In this document: positions 44,842 to 56,603 of the stretch, in pieces
Layout: the number at the start of each line of letters is the position of its first letter
Position numbering within the stretch: position 1 is the first letter of the stretch
Origin: Sambucus nigra
Lineage: Eukaryota; Streptophyta; Magnoliopsida; Dipsacales; Adoxaceae
Assembly (NCBI GenBank): GCA_949130495.1
Contig: OX422213.1
Span: forward strand, 539,633,467-539,697,466
Reading direction: 5' to 3'
DNA length: 64,000 nt
Program-made: the position numbers and the translations under genes
The notes under the pieces: generated by a model
Database searches by the model: none
What the model was told of the DNA's origin: nothing
What the model saw: only the letters and a program-made list of their open reading frames with translations

Positions 44842-47760
44842 TGTGACACCCCGACTAATTAAATACCGGGTAGCTACTCCTTTATTAAATTAATTCAAAA
44901 TGCCAAGTTGGTTTAGTTAATAGCATCACTGTCGAAAACATTTTAATAATTACTAACCACCTAGTATTTAAAAGTAAGTGCCAAATTTTAAGTTAAGTCT
45001 GATTAACATGCAATAAAAGAATAATGGAAGAACAACATAATCCATTCACCATAACGAAGTAATGAAATAACCAACAATAATAATAAGAACTCCGGAGGAA
45101 ACTCCTCACCACAATCCCAACAAATGGAAATAATACTACAAGTCTGAATCCTGAATAATTACATGCCAAAAGACTGAATAACTGAAATAAATGAAATGTC
45201 TCTAAAAGAAATGGGCGACATGCCCTACAACTACTAACTGATAAATATCGAGTTAAGATCGATGAAGCGTCTACAAGCAAAGTCCTGTAACTTCCACAAA
45301 CAGCTACAGCTCGTCACCAGAATGAGAATCCTATGCATGGTGTCCTTGTGGCTGGGCACCTAAAATGGTTTTTACAAAAATAGATTTGAAAGCAAATGGG
45401 TCAGAGCCCGAAAGTGGAAAACATTTTGAAAATAGCAAGTGTTTTAATAACATTAAAACATTAAATGCAAAATACATGTTAGGACGTGCACTCACATGAA
45501 ATTCTCACCTCTCGACTACATGTGCACTCCTAACGTACATTACCCATCTAAAAGACACATCTATCTAACCAAAACGTAATAAGTTCTACCTCTTACTACT
45601 CGATTCCCATATTACATTCTAACGTTATCAATATAAATAGAAGGCTTCACTTAAACTCAGATTCTCAATATGTAATACATTTCACCATCGGTTAACCCGT
45701 TATGTTTTCTCAAAACAATACCATAATTTTATTCATAATATTCACATGAAAGTTCCCATTAATTAAATGTATATTATTCACATCATAAATATACAATATA
45801 AGCACCCCGAGACTAGCTGCGGTGCACACATACTCTGCTATCTATCCCGGTACATCACGTACATAAGGATCACATATTCCGAATCTCTCAGGAATAGTTC
45901 ACAGATAACAACATCACAAATAATGGAGGCGAACACAGCCACATCACATGGGTCACGCACATACCTGCGCTCCCACGATCAGCAGACTTATTAACATCCC
46001 AATAAGTCCTTCTCTGACCTATGTTCATCTAGGTAACCACTCTAAATCCGGGAAACACAAGGATTAGAGGGCCCTAAGCGAACGCAAACCTCCCGTGATA
46101 GCAAGTATGGTAGGTATGTCATACACATAAAATCAATACATATACTAAGTATGCACACGTCTTAGTAATCACCATAATATATTGGTACATATCTCTTCTC
46201 GTACTGACATATAATACTACACCATTTATATGTTCCCGGTTAATATAATTAATTAGGCCGTCAATAGCTCACATCGTAATAGACCCTCACGTCCTACTTC
46301 ATATTTTCCCTTAGGTTCAAACTACACTTCTAGGTTTGACTCATCATTATATCCCAAACATCCCAAATATATCAATTACTCATCAAGGAAAGGCTATCTC
46401 TACCTATACACAAGGTTACGAGGCACTCGGGATCAAAACAGGCTAAAAAGCCTAAACTGTCAACTCGTTCGAAGTCTCGTTCGAACGAGGCTGTTCGAAC
46501 GAGACTTCGTTCGAACGAACTGAGTCTTCTAACGAGATCTCGTTTGAACGAAGTGGGCTTTTTAACGAGATCTCGTTTGAACGATCTCATCAAACGAACT
46601 TCACCCTCGTTAGAAGTCAATGGTCAACTCGTTAGAAGCTCGTTCGAACGACCTGGGCAGGTTTTCTAACGAGCGACCAGATTCGAGCCCAGATTCCTTA
46701 CTTTCGTTTTTCCCATATCTCTACACCTCAAATCTCATCCAAACATCAATCTAACAATTGTTTAAGGTTCCTAAACGTCCCTAAACATCCTTAGGTCACA
46801 TATTAACATGTTTGGAGGTGTTAATTCATCCTAACATCATTCAAATATCAAATCTCTACATATTTTCCCCAATTTCAAACACATGAACCCTAGAATTTAT
46901 AAATCATCTACAAGTCTAATTAAATCCGTTTTTGGTTTCATACTAATTGTAATATCATCTGAATAATCATCAACTACCAATCTACATGCAATTTCCTCAT
47001 CAAGAATGTAATTTCTATTTCCAAATCTAATGGGTTTTCATTAACTCCCAAGAACAAATCAGATTTTTCTCAATTCCTACACATGGAAGAAACATTCTCT
47101 ATAAAATGAAATTAAATCACTTGCCTTAATGGTAACTCTGGATTTGATGATGAATTTGATGAAGTATTCCCTCTCTCTCTGCAGAATCCTTCTATCTCTC
47201 CCTCTACAAGCTCTTCTCTAATGGTGGCTATGGAGGCTAGGGTTTTGTCTTAGGAACAACTTTCAATAACCTCCGTAGTCTATTTGGGTATTAGTGGGCT
47301 TAGTGGGTTAATGCCTAATCAGATTTTAATTCCCAATTTTCGTAGCTTTTAATTCCTCAAAATTCAAAATTACCAAACTACCCTTATACGTTGCCGGTAT
47401 GGCCTAAAAATGCCCCGGGACCCAAACCAAACCCCCGGCTAATGTTTTCTGACTAGTTCGACCCTTCCGGACGCGTTGGCGCACTCAAAATGACCATACG
47501 GATAATATAAATAAAATTCACTTTTAATTATCATAATTATATTTCATGACGCGACTGTCACACGCGTCTCAACAAATTGCCGTATTTCAATCTCACGACA
47601 AATTTCATAATTCAATATTCATATATAATCATATATGTACATATAATCAAATACCAACTCGCATCTCGCTAGTATTTTAACCCGGATTAATTTCCAATTA
47701 ATACGCATTTAATTTAATTAATCCCTTAAAATAAATATCACAAAAATACGGGGTATTACA
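44842..47760 (-). repeat. Gypsy LTR b (2919 bp), shared by both elements
   Basis: Runs from TGTGACACCCCGACTAATTA to CGGGGTATTACA; read on the minus strand it starts TGTAATACCCCG and ends GGGTGTCACA. It serves as 5' LTR for element 1 (primer site at 44828) and 3' LTR for element 2 (purine tract at 47761). It is nearly identical to LTR c except for 46 bp in the palindrome cluster. Confidence 0.9.
46458..46675. repeat. CGTTCGAACGA palindrome cluster in LTR b
   Basis: Repeated GACTTCGTTCGAACGA, TCTAACGAGATCTCGTT and CTCGTTCGAACGAC words, many of them perfect palindromes (TTCGAA, AACGAGATCTCGTT). Confidence 0.9.
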
Positions 47761-47776
47761 TACTTCCCCCCTAATA
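47761..47776 (-). other. Polypurine tract, gypsy element 2
   Basis: On the minus strand TTATTAGGGGGGAAGTA directly precedes the 3' LTR (TGTAATACCCC). It primes plus-strand DNA. Confidence 0.8.
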
Positions 47777-47802
47777 ACTGAATTTCGTCCCGAAATTCGG
47801 AA

Positions 47803-50800
47803 CTAGAAAGTACCTGGTAAGAACAACTCTGGATAACGTTCGCGCATCTCATCCTCGCGCTCCCATGTGGACTCCTCGACATTATGATGTCGCCACAGAA
47901 CACGCACTAACGGAACGATCTTTGATCGCAGTTTCCGCTCACTTCGGTCCAAAATAGCAATCGGCCCCTCCTCGTAGGAGCTATCAGGCTGGAGATCGAT
48001 GTCCTCCAAGGCAATGTGAGAATGAGCCAAATCGTCTCTGAGATATTTCCTTAGCGAGGAAATATGAAACACATCGTGAATCCGATGTAAATGCTCCGGT
48101 AATCCAAGCCTATATGCAACCGGTCCAATCCTCTCAATAATAGGAAATGGTCCCACATATCTCGGTGCCAACTTCCCTTTCTTCCCGAAACGCATAATCC
48201 CCTTCATAGGAGATACTCTGAGCAAAACATGGTCCCTCACTTGGAACTCTCTGAAGAACCTCTTCGCATCAGCATAGCTCTTTTGCCGATCCTGAGCTAC
48301 CCGAATGCGACTCCGAATCAATTCTATCCTCGCCGAAGTATCCTGAATCACTTCCGGCCCAAGTAGTTTGTTGTCCCCCACCTCCAACCAACATGCTGGG
48401 GAACGACAAGGTCTACCGTACAACGCCTCAAATGGAGCCATGCCAATGGTGAACTGATAGGAGTTGTTGTAAGCAAACTCCACCAGTGGAAGATACTGCT
48501 CCCATCTACCCCCAAAATCAATGATACTCATACGTAGCATGTCCTCCAACATTTGGTTTGTACGCTCTGTTTGCCCATCTGTCTGCGGGTGATACGCCGT
48601 ACTCAACCGCAATTCCGTGCCCATGGCCTCCTGAAAACTCTTTCAAAACCGTGAAACAAATATCTTGTCTCGGTCAGACACGATATTTAAGGGCACACCG
48701 TGAAGTCTCACTATCTCTGCAATAAAGAGTTGGGCATACTGTCCCGCAGTGTAGTCTGTCCTTACGGGTAGAAAATGAGCGACTTTGGTCAACCTGTCCA
48801 CAATTACCCAAATGGAGTCGTGACCTCTCTGTGACGTAGGCAATCCCGTGATAAAGTCCATGGATATGCTCTCCCACATCCACATCGGGACCTCCAATGG
48901 CTATAGCAGTCCTGCCGGTCTCTGATGATCCACTTTTACTAGCTGACAAGTGGCGCATTTAGAGATAAACTCGGTAATATCTCTCTTCATCCCGCTCCAC
49001 CAATACTGTCGTCTCATGTCTTGGCACATTTTGTCCCCACCGGGATGTACCGCGAATCGTGAGCTGTGCGACTCTGCCATCACCTCGTGCCGCAATTCCT
49101 CCCCTTTCGGAACTACCAATCTCCCATTGAAGCGCAATCCCCCGTCTGAGCTAATGGTATAGGGTTCGGCTCCCTCTGCTAGTAATCGAACTATCAGCTC
49201 CTGACAGAACGAGTCATCTGCTTGTGCCTTTACCACTCTCGTGACAATCTGCGGCGTAACAGTCATTACCGACATGAATGATCGGGCCACTACATCCTGG
49301 TGTCCCAATTCTTTCCATTTGGCCTTCCACACCTCTGCCACTTCATCTGCTGGCCTACGGCTCAACGCGTCTGCCACCACGTTAGCCTTCCCCGGGTGAT
49401 ACTGGATATCAAACTGGTAGTCCTTCACAAACTCAAGCCACCTTCGCTGCCGCATATTCAACTCCTTCTGCGTGAATAGGTACTGTAGGGACTTGTGGTC
49501 TGTGAACAATCGAAACTTTTCCCCCAAAAGGTAATGTCTCCAAATACGAAGGGCGAAAACAACTGCCGCCAACTCCAAGTCATGAGTGGGGTAATTCTTC
49601 TCGTGAGGCTTTAGCTTACGGGAAGCATAAGCTATGGCCTGACTCTCCTGCTGCAATACACCTCCAAGTCCTAGCAAGGACGCATCGGTGTAAACCAAAT
49701 ACTCAACTCCCGATCTCGGCAATGCTAACACAGGTGCTGAGGTCAACTTATCCTTCAATTCGTCGAATGCCAACTGACAGGCATCACTCCAGCTGAATGG
49801 CACACCCTTACGAGTCAGATGTGTCAAAGGACCTGCAATCTTCGAGAATCCCCGAATGAACCTCTTGTAGTATCCTGCTAGGCCCAAGAAACTACGAATC
49901 TCCATTGGTGTCGTGGGTTGTCCCCACTCCCTCACTGCGGATACTTTCCCGGATCAACAGATATCCCCCGGTCGGAAATAATATGTCCCAAAAATTGGAC
50001 CTCCTTCAGCTAAAACCCGCATTTCTCATATTTTGCATACAACTCGTTCTGACGTAGTGTCTGCAAAACTTGCCTCAAATGCTCGGCGTGCTCCTCCTCT
50101 GTCTGGGAGTAAACCAGAATATCATCGATGAAGACAATGACAAACTGATCTAGGAAATCCCTGAACACTCTATTCATCAAGTCCATAAACACTGCTGGAG
50201 CGTTGGTCAAACCAAAAGGCATAACCCGAAACTCGTAAGAACCATATCTCGACAAGAACGCAGTCTTCGAGACATCCTCCTCCCTGATACGCAACTGATG
50301 GTATCCCGATCTCAAATCAATCTTTGAGAAGAAAGAAGCTCCTCTCAACTGGTCGAATAAGTCATCGATTCGAGGCAACGGATACTTATTCCGTATCGTG
50401 ACCTTATTCAACTCTCGGTAGTCCACACACAATCTCAGTGAACCATCTCTCTTCTTCACGAACAACACAGGGGCACCCCACGGCGAAGTACTTCTCTGTA
50501 TAAACCCCTGACCCAACAACTGTTCAATCTGATCCCGTAACTCCCTCATCTCAGCTGGATCCATACGGTACGGTGCGCGTGCTATAGGTCTCGTACCTGG
50601 CAATAAGTCTATAACAAAGTCTATCTCTCGACTGGGGGGTAGGCCTGGTATCTCCTGAAACACATCAGAATACTCCCTGACAACTGGGATCGAATCTAAA
50701 GGAATCACAACCTCCTTAGAGGTATCCTCCTCTAGGTAATACAAATGAGCGGTCGAGCCTCCCTCTGGGCGAGGCATCGCCACTACAAACATCTCTTGCC

Positions 50801-51134
50801 CCGGAATGGCAAAAATAATGCTCCCACCGAAGAAATCAATCATGGCTCTATAATTAGCGAGCCAATCCATACCGATAATCACATCGTGAACATGCATATC
50901 TAATACCAACATATCTGCAGGTAATACAAGACTACCAATCTCTACCCCTACTCCCCGGCATATAAAGAAAATAAGTGACCCACTCCCTAATGGTGAGTCT
51001 ACACACGTCACTGTGCTCTCTGCTGTGGCTAACAACCCTAAGGCTTTCGCAAAATGTGTTGCTATAAAGCAATGTGTTGCCCCTGTATCAAACAAAACCC
51101 GACCCATAGTACCATGGATAGAAAACGTACCCTC
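47803..51134 (-). pseudogene. Gypsy element 2 pol (protease to integrase and chromo-like tail)
   Basis: On the minus strand, protease (DTGATHCFI, near 51090) leads into RT with [20 protein letters not shown] and [16 protein letters not shown] at 50010-50012 follows EKCGF, and a one-base deletion lies near 49950 (CCC where element 1 has CCCC). RNase H has YTDASLLGLGGVL, NYPTHDLELAAVVFAL and HPGKANVVADALSR. The integrase zinc finger is HPGGDKM-CATCQLVK. TAG is at 48901-48903. The catalytic core shows [30 protein letters not shown] and HPQTDGQTERTNQML, interrupted by TGA at 48643-48645. The C-terminal barrel has FGKKGKLAPRYVGPFPIIER and HRIHDVFHISSLRKYL, and the tail ends WEREDEMRERYPELF. The tail and gag type suggest a Del/Tekay chromovirus. 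It has few lesions, so it died recently. Confidence 0.9.
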
Positions 51135-52405
51135 AATAGCGGGTGGTGCCTGCGGAGCTGCTGCCTATAGACACGTCCATATTGTAACTGTCCCTGCTGC
51201 ACAGGAACTGCTGGAATGGCTGGAAGAGCTGGCACCTGGGCTGGAGCTGGGAGGGCTGGCGGAAAAAGTGGCCTTTGCGGCTCATGTCGAGCACCCTGCT
51301 GCTGCTGCGGGGCCCTGCCCCTATCAGGACAGTCCTGGCGTTTATGGCCAGTCTTGCCATAAACAAAACACTTCCCCGAGAAGTTCCCCCCTCTCTATCC
51401 CTGCTGCCCCCGGCCCTGGTGGCCGTTACCATTTCTCCACTGGCCCTGCTGAAACTGATGTTGACCATTCTGACCCTGCTGGTTCTGATGGTCGTTCGGA
51501 CCCTGATGGCCCCGCCGGAAACCTCCCTGTCCGTGCCTGAAATTTCCTGACCTGAACCTCTTGTGATCCCCCTGCTGGGTACCCTGATCACCCTGCCTCT
51601 GCCCCTGAACAGATTGTGCCCCACTGGCACCATTTCCTCCAGTCCTGCCCTGATGGCTAGACTCTCCCGATCATTTGCCCTCAGCCATGTGAAAGCGATG
51701 ATCCGGGCAATGGAGCAATGCAGCGTTAACCACATCAGAATAAGTGGCTAACGAGAGGTTCCCTAACAAGTGCTGACGAATCCTCCATGTCAACCCGTCC
51801 GTGAATTTCTGTATCTTTTTCTCCTCTGTCGGTATCTCATCCGGAACAATGTTCAGAAGATGAGTAAATTCGGCCTCATACTCGGCCACAGTCTTACCCT
51901 CTTGCTTGAGGCTCATCAACTTTCTTCTCATCTCCGTGTGAACAGCTGACGGAAAGTACTTGCGGTCAAACCGCACCCAAAACTCCTGAATAGTGAGAGC
52001 ATCCCTCTCCTCTACGGTGGTAATAGACTCCCACCACTGCAGTGCAGATCCCACTAGCTTAAAAGTAGCTAGTATCTGCTTCTGGACATCTGTGCACTCA
52101 TACATCCTCAAGTGCCGCTGTATATCCTTCCTCCACTGACTCGAAACTACCACATCGGAGCTACCTGCAAACTCCGGAGGGTGTGCTTTCTGAAAAGCAT
52201 CACGTACACGTTCCCAAGCAGACGGGAATGCATGATCCTGAACTGGCGCCTGAGGTGGTGCCTGCTGAACTACAGCTAGTGCGGCATTTATCGCTTGAGC
52301 CACAATGGCTGCAACCTCGACCGCATTCATCGTTCCCTGAGCTGGTGCGGGCTGTGGTTCTGGCGTCGCATCCCTGGGAACCCTTCGTGCACGTCGTGGA
52401 GGCAT
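51135..52405 (-). pseudogene. Gypsy element 2 gag
   Basis: Same start as element 1 (ATG at 52405), with 244 codons to TGA at 51671-51673. There CGA of element 1 (AEGKRSGES) has become TGA. Beyond it the Gln/Gly-rich spacer and a second stop, TAG at 51395-51397, shared with element 1, are seen. The zinc knuckle is damaged: the second cysteine codon is TAT (Tyr) at 51359-51361, giving CFVYGKTGHKRQDC. The frame change before protease near 51165 is also shared with element 1. Confidence 0.88.
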
Positions 52406-52574
52406 CTGAAATAAGAATTAAGTTTATAAGTTCGCAGTTATAAACTTAAAATAGCTGAAGAACGTAGCATACACACAAGAATACAACAGTCCTAAAATAT
52501 AGGGCTCTACATCAAAGAAAGCTTAGCGGAAACATAATAAGCCGTTCAGATCCTAAAGGACACTAGAACCTGAT

Positions 52575-52586
52575 GCTCTGATACCA
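52575..52586 (-). other. Primer-binding site, gypsy element 2
   Basis: TGGTATCAGAGC on the minus strand, two bases inside LTR c, as in element 1. Confidence 0.9.
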
Positions 52587-52588
52587 CA

Positions 52589-55553
52589 TGTGACACCCCA
52601 ACTAATTAAATACCGGGTAGCTACTCCTTTATTAAATTAATTTAAAATGCCAAGTTGGTTCAGTTAATAACATCACTGTCGAAAACATTTTAATAATTAC
52701 TAACCACCTAGTATTTAAAAGTAAGTGCCAAATTTTAAGTTAAGTCTGATTAACATGCAATAAAAGAATAATGGAAGAACAACATAATCCATTCACCATA
52801 ACGAAGTAATGAAATAACCAACAATAATAATAAGAACTCCGGAGGAAACTCCTCACCACAATCCCAACAAATGGAAATAATACTACAAGTCTGAATCCTG
52901 AATAATTACATGCCAAAAGACTGAATAACTGAAATAAATGAAATGTCTCTAAAAGAAATGGGCGACATGCCCTACAACTGATAACTGATAAATATCTAGT
53001 CAAGATCGATGAAGCGTCTACAAGCAAAGTCCTGTAACTTCCACAAACAGCTACAGCTCGTCACCTGAATGAGAATCCTATGCATGGTGTCCTTGTGGCT
53101 GGGCACCTAAAATGGTTTTTACAAAAATAGATTTGAAAGCAAATGGGTCAGAGCCCGAAAGTGGAAAACATTTTGAAAACAGCAAGTGTTTTAATAACAT
53201 TAAAACATTAAATGCAAAATACATGTTAGGACGTGCACTCACATGAAATTCTCACCTATCGACTACATGTGCACTCCTAACGTACCTTACCCATCTAAAA
53301 GACACATCTATCTAACCAAAACGTAATAAGTTATACCTCTTACTACTCGATTCCCATATTTCATTCTAACGTTATCAATATAAATAGAAGGCTTCACTTA
53401 AACTCAGATTCTCAATATGTAATACACTTCACCATCGGTTAACCCGTTATGTTTTCTCAAAACAATACCATAATTTTATTCATAATATTCACATGAAAGT
53501 TCCCATTAATTAAGTGTATATTATTCACATCATAAATATACAATATAAGCACCCCGAGACTAGCTGCGGTGCACACATACTCTGCTATCCATCCCGGTAC
53601 ATCACGTACATAAGGATCACATATTCCGAATCTCTCAGGAATAGTTCACAGATAACAACATCACAAATAATAGAGGCGAACACAGTCACATCACATGGGT
53701 CACGCACATACCTGCGCTCCCACGATCAGCAGACTTATTAACATCCCAATAAGTCCTTCTCTGACCTATGTTCATCTAGGTAACCAATCTAAATCCGGGC
53801 AACACAAGGATTAGAGGGCCCTAAGCAAACGCAAACCTCCCGTGATAGCAAGTATGGTAGGTATGTCATACACATAAAATCAATACATATACTAAGTATG
53901 CACACGTCTTAGTAATCACCATAATATATTGGTACATATCTCTTCTCGTACTGACATATAATACTACACCATTTATATGTTCCCGGTTAATATAATTAAT
54001 TAGGCCGTCAATAGCTCACATCGTAATAGACCCTCACGTCCTACTTCATATTTTCCCTTAGGTTCAAACTACACTTCTAGGTTTGACTCATCATTATATC
54101 CCAAACATCCCAAATATATCAATTACTCATCAAGGAAAGGCTATCTCTACCTATACACAAGGTTACGAGGCACTCGGGATCAAAACAGGCTAAAAAGCCT
54201 AAACTGTCAACTCGTTCGAAGTCTCGTTCGAACGAGGCTGTTCGAACGAGACTTCGTTCGAACGAGACTTCGTTCGAACAAGACTTCGTTCGAACGAATT
54301 GTGTCTTCTAACGAGATCTCGTTCGAACGAAGTGGGCTTTCTAACGAGATCTCGTTCGAACGATCTCATCGAACGAACTTCACCCTCGTTAGAAGTCAAT
54401 GGTCAACTCGTTAGAAACTCGTTCGAACGAGGTCGTTCGAACGACCTGGGCAGGTCTTCTAACGAGCGACCAGATTCGAGCCCAGATTCCTTACTTTCGT
54501 TTTTCCCATATCTCTACACCTCAAATCTCATCCAAACATCAATCTAGCAATTGTTTAAGGTTCCTAAACGTCCCTAAACATCCTTAGGTCACATATTAAC
54601 ATGTTTGGAGGTATTAATTCATCCTAACATCATTCAAATATCAAATCTCTACATATTTTCCCCAATTTCAAACACATGAACCCTAGAATTTATAAATCAT
54701 CTACAAGTCTAATTAAATCCGTTTTTGGTTTCATACTAATTGTAATATCATCTGAATAATCATCAACTACCAATCTACATGCAATTTCTTCATCAAGAAT
54801 GTAATTTTTATTTCCAAATCTAATGGGTTTTCATTAACTCCCAAGAACAAATCAGATTTTTCTCAATTCCTACACATGGAAGAAACATTCTCTATAAAAC
54901 GAAATTAAATCACTTGCCTTAATGGTAACTCTGGATTTGATGACGAATTTGATGAAGTATTCCCTCTCTCTCTGCAGAATCCTTCTATCTCTCCCTCTAC
55001 AAGCTCTTCTCTAATGGTGGCTATGGAGGCTAGGGTTTTGTCTTAGGATCAACTTTCAATAACCTCCGTAGTCTATTTGGGTATTAGTGGGCTTAGTGGG
55101 TTAATGCCTAATCAGATTTTAATTCCCAATTTTCGTAGCTTTTAATTCCTCAAAATTCAAAATTACCAAACTACCCTTATACGTTGCCGGTATGGCCTAA
55201 AAATGCCCCGAGACCCAAACCAAACCCCCGGCTAGTGTTTTCTGACTATTTCGACCCTTCCGGACGCGTTGGCGCACTCAAAACGACCATACAGATAATA
55301 TAAATAAAATTCTCTTTTAATTATCATAATTATATTCCATGACGCGACTGTCACACGCGTCTCAACAAATTGCCGTATTTCAATCTCACGACAAATTTCA
55401 TAATTCAATATTCATATATAATCATATATGCACATATAATCAAATACCAACTCGCATCTCGCTAGTATTTTAACCCGGATTAATTTCCAATTAATACGCA
55501 TTTAATTTAATTAATCCCATAAAATAAATATCACAAAAATACGGGGTATTACA
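52589..55553 (-). repeat. Gypsy LTR c (2965 bp), 5' LTR of element 2
   Basis: From TGTGACACCCCAACTAATTA to ACGGGGTATTACA. Its length exceeds LTR b by exactly 46 bp, which is accounted for by extra palindrome units (two of 16 bp and one of 14 bp). The right end abuts copia LTR sequence at 55554. No 5-bp duplication matches the left end of the gypsy block (before 39105), as expected if that end was rearranged. Confidence 0.9.
54205..54470. repeat. CGTTCGAACGA palindrome cluster in LTR c, expanded
   Basis: Same cluster as in LTR b but with two more GACTTCGTTCGAACGA-type units near 54255-54290 and one more GAGGTCGTTCGAAC unit near 54428. One unit has GAACAAG in place of GAACGAG. Confidence 0.9.
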
Positions 55554-56059
55554 TTAATGCCAAAGGTTAACAGTTAACAAATTAACTGTTTTTGACAGTT
55601 AATTTCGATTTTGATTGTTCCAACAATCAACACAAAAGTTATAAATACAAACATTTCCCTCCTGTTTTAATTACTGGAAAAATAGCCCTTCAGAAAAATT
55701 CCGAAAATGTTCTTTCATCCAGAAAAATGTTTTCTTCATTTCTGCATATCATATCACTGTTCTGGTTGAGTATTAACACAGATTTGTGTTCATTGGGATT
55801 AATTATTGTTGTGTTACATAATTAATTCGAAAAATCCGTTCTGTCTTGGAAGGCAATTATTCAATAACTTTTGAGCACGCTGGAGGGAATAAATTTGCCT
55901 TAAGGAGACTGTTCTTCAGGGCTCGAATTTATCTTTAATTCTGTTATTATTTCTGCAAATTCAAGTAAGTGTTAATTTCTGTAATTCCGCTTTATTTCTG
56001 TAATTATATTAATAGTTCAGATTTCTGTAATTTGGTATTTATTAAACAGTAGACATAAC
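55554..56059 (+). repeat. Copia 3' LTR, right part
   Basis: Aligns to about 33345-33860 of the 5' LTR (TTAATGCCAAAGGT onward to AGACATAAC), including the TATA box at 55640. It is the continuation of the LTR broken at 39104. Confidence 0.9.
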
Positions 56060-56064
56060 TATCA
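56060..56064. repeat. 5-bp target duplication of copia element (right)
   Basis: TATCA, matching 32812-32816. It overlaps the 8-9 bp duplication of the MITE inserted at the same spot. Confidence 0.75.
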
Positions 56065-56066
56065 CC

Positions 56067-56594
56067 AGTGGCGGATCCAGGATTTTGTGTGAACTGGGGC
56101 AAAAGTTTCGATAGTTGCCGGGGGTTCGGGGGCGGGAGCCCCCAAGGCGATTTTTTTGGGGGTTATTTCGAGTTTTTTCGAGCATTGTTTGGATTGTTTT
56201 TACTTTTTTGGGCATAATATTCATTTTCAACACTAATTGGAGTGGGAGATGATTGAACCTCGCTTCGCATACAATTGGTGCGTTATATCCTCTTTTTCGT
56301 TTAAAATATTTCTCCATTGATTCCCTATATTTACAAATTTAATTTAATTTCACATATAAATTTAATTTCATATAGGGTTTTTTTTTATTTGGTACGGGAG
56401 AAGAGGGAGTAACAGACTTAAGATTTTTTTTTTTTAGTTTATTACAGATTTTTTCCTGAACTTTGAATATAATTTCAAGTAACCTCCAGGTTTAATTTTT
56501 TACACAAAAATCCCTAAAAAATTTTTTTTTTTTTTTTTTTTTTAAATGAACTGGGGCGGCCGCCCCACTTCGGCCTGGGGTGGATCCGCCCCAG
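56067..56594. mobile_element. MITE with 8-9 bp target duplication at copia end
   Basis: The left end is (C)AGTGGCGGATCCAGGATTT; the right end is GGTGGATCCGCCCCAG, an imperfect inverted repeat. ACTATCACC flanks both sides (56058-56066 and 56595-56603). Nine bases would fit a Mutator-type element; if the first C belongs to the element, eight bases would fit hAT. The interior has T-runs and GGGGGCGGGAGCCCCC but no gene. Confidence 0.8.
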
Positions 56595-56603
56595 ACTATC
56601 ACC

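Larger units (their letters stand above)
32817..56059 (+). mobile_element. Ty1/copia retrotransposon, split by nested gypsy DNA
   Basis: The 5' LTR is 32817-33860, the internal coding region 34354-38308, and a purine tract lies at 38889-38900. The 3' LTR is in two parts, 38901-39104 and 55554-56059. The parts align to the 5' LTR in the right order, but about 320 bp between them are missing. TATCA flanks both outer ends. The 16.4 kb in the gap is gypsy DNA that inserted later. Every coding domain carries stops or frameshifts, so the element is inactive. Confidence 0.85.

Noticed and set aside
42263..50012. Stop-codon readthrough or programmed frameshift as a real expression strategy for the gypsy elements
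   Set aside because: The internal stops fall in the middle of conserved domains where Trp or Gln would be expected, and other private lesions exist. Decay is the simpler reading. Kept only as an alternative in the findings.
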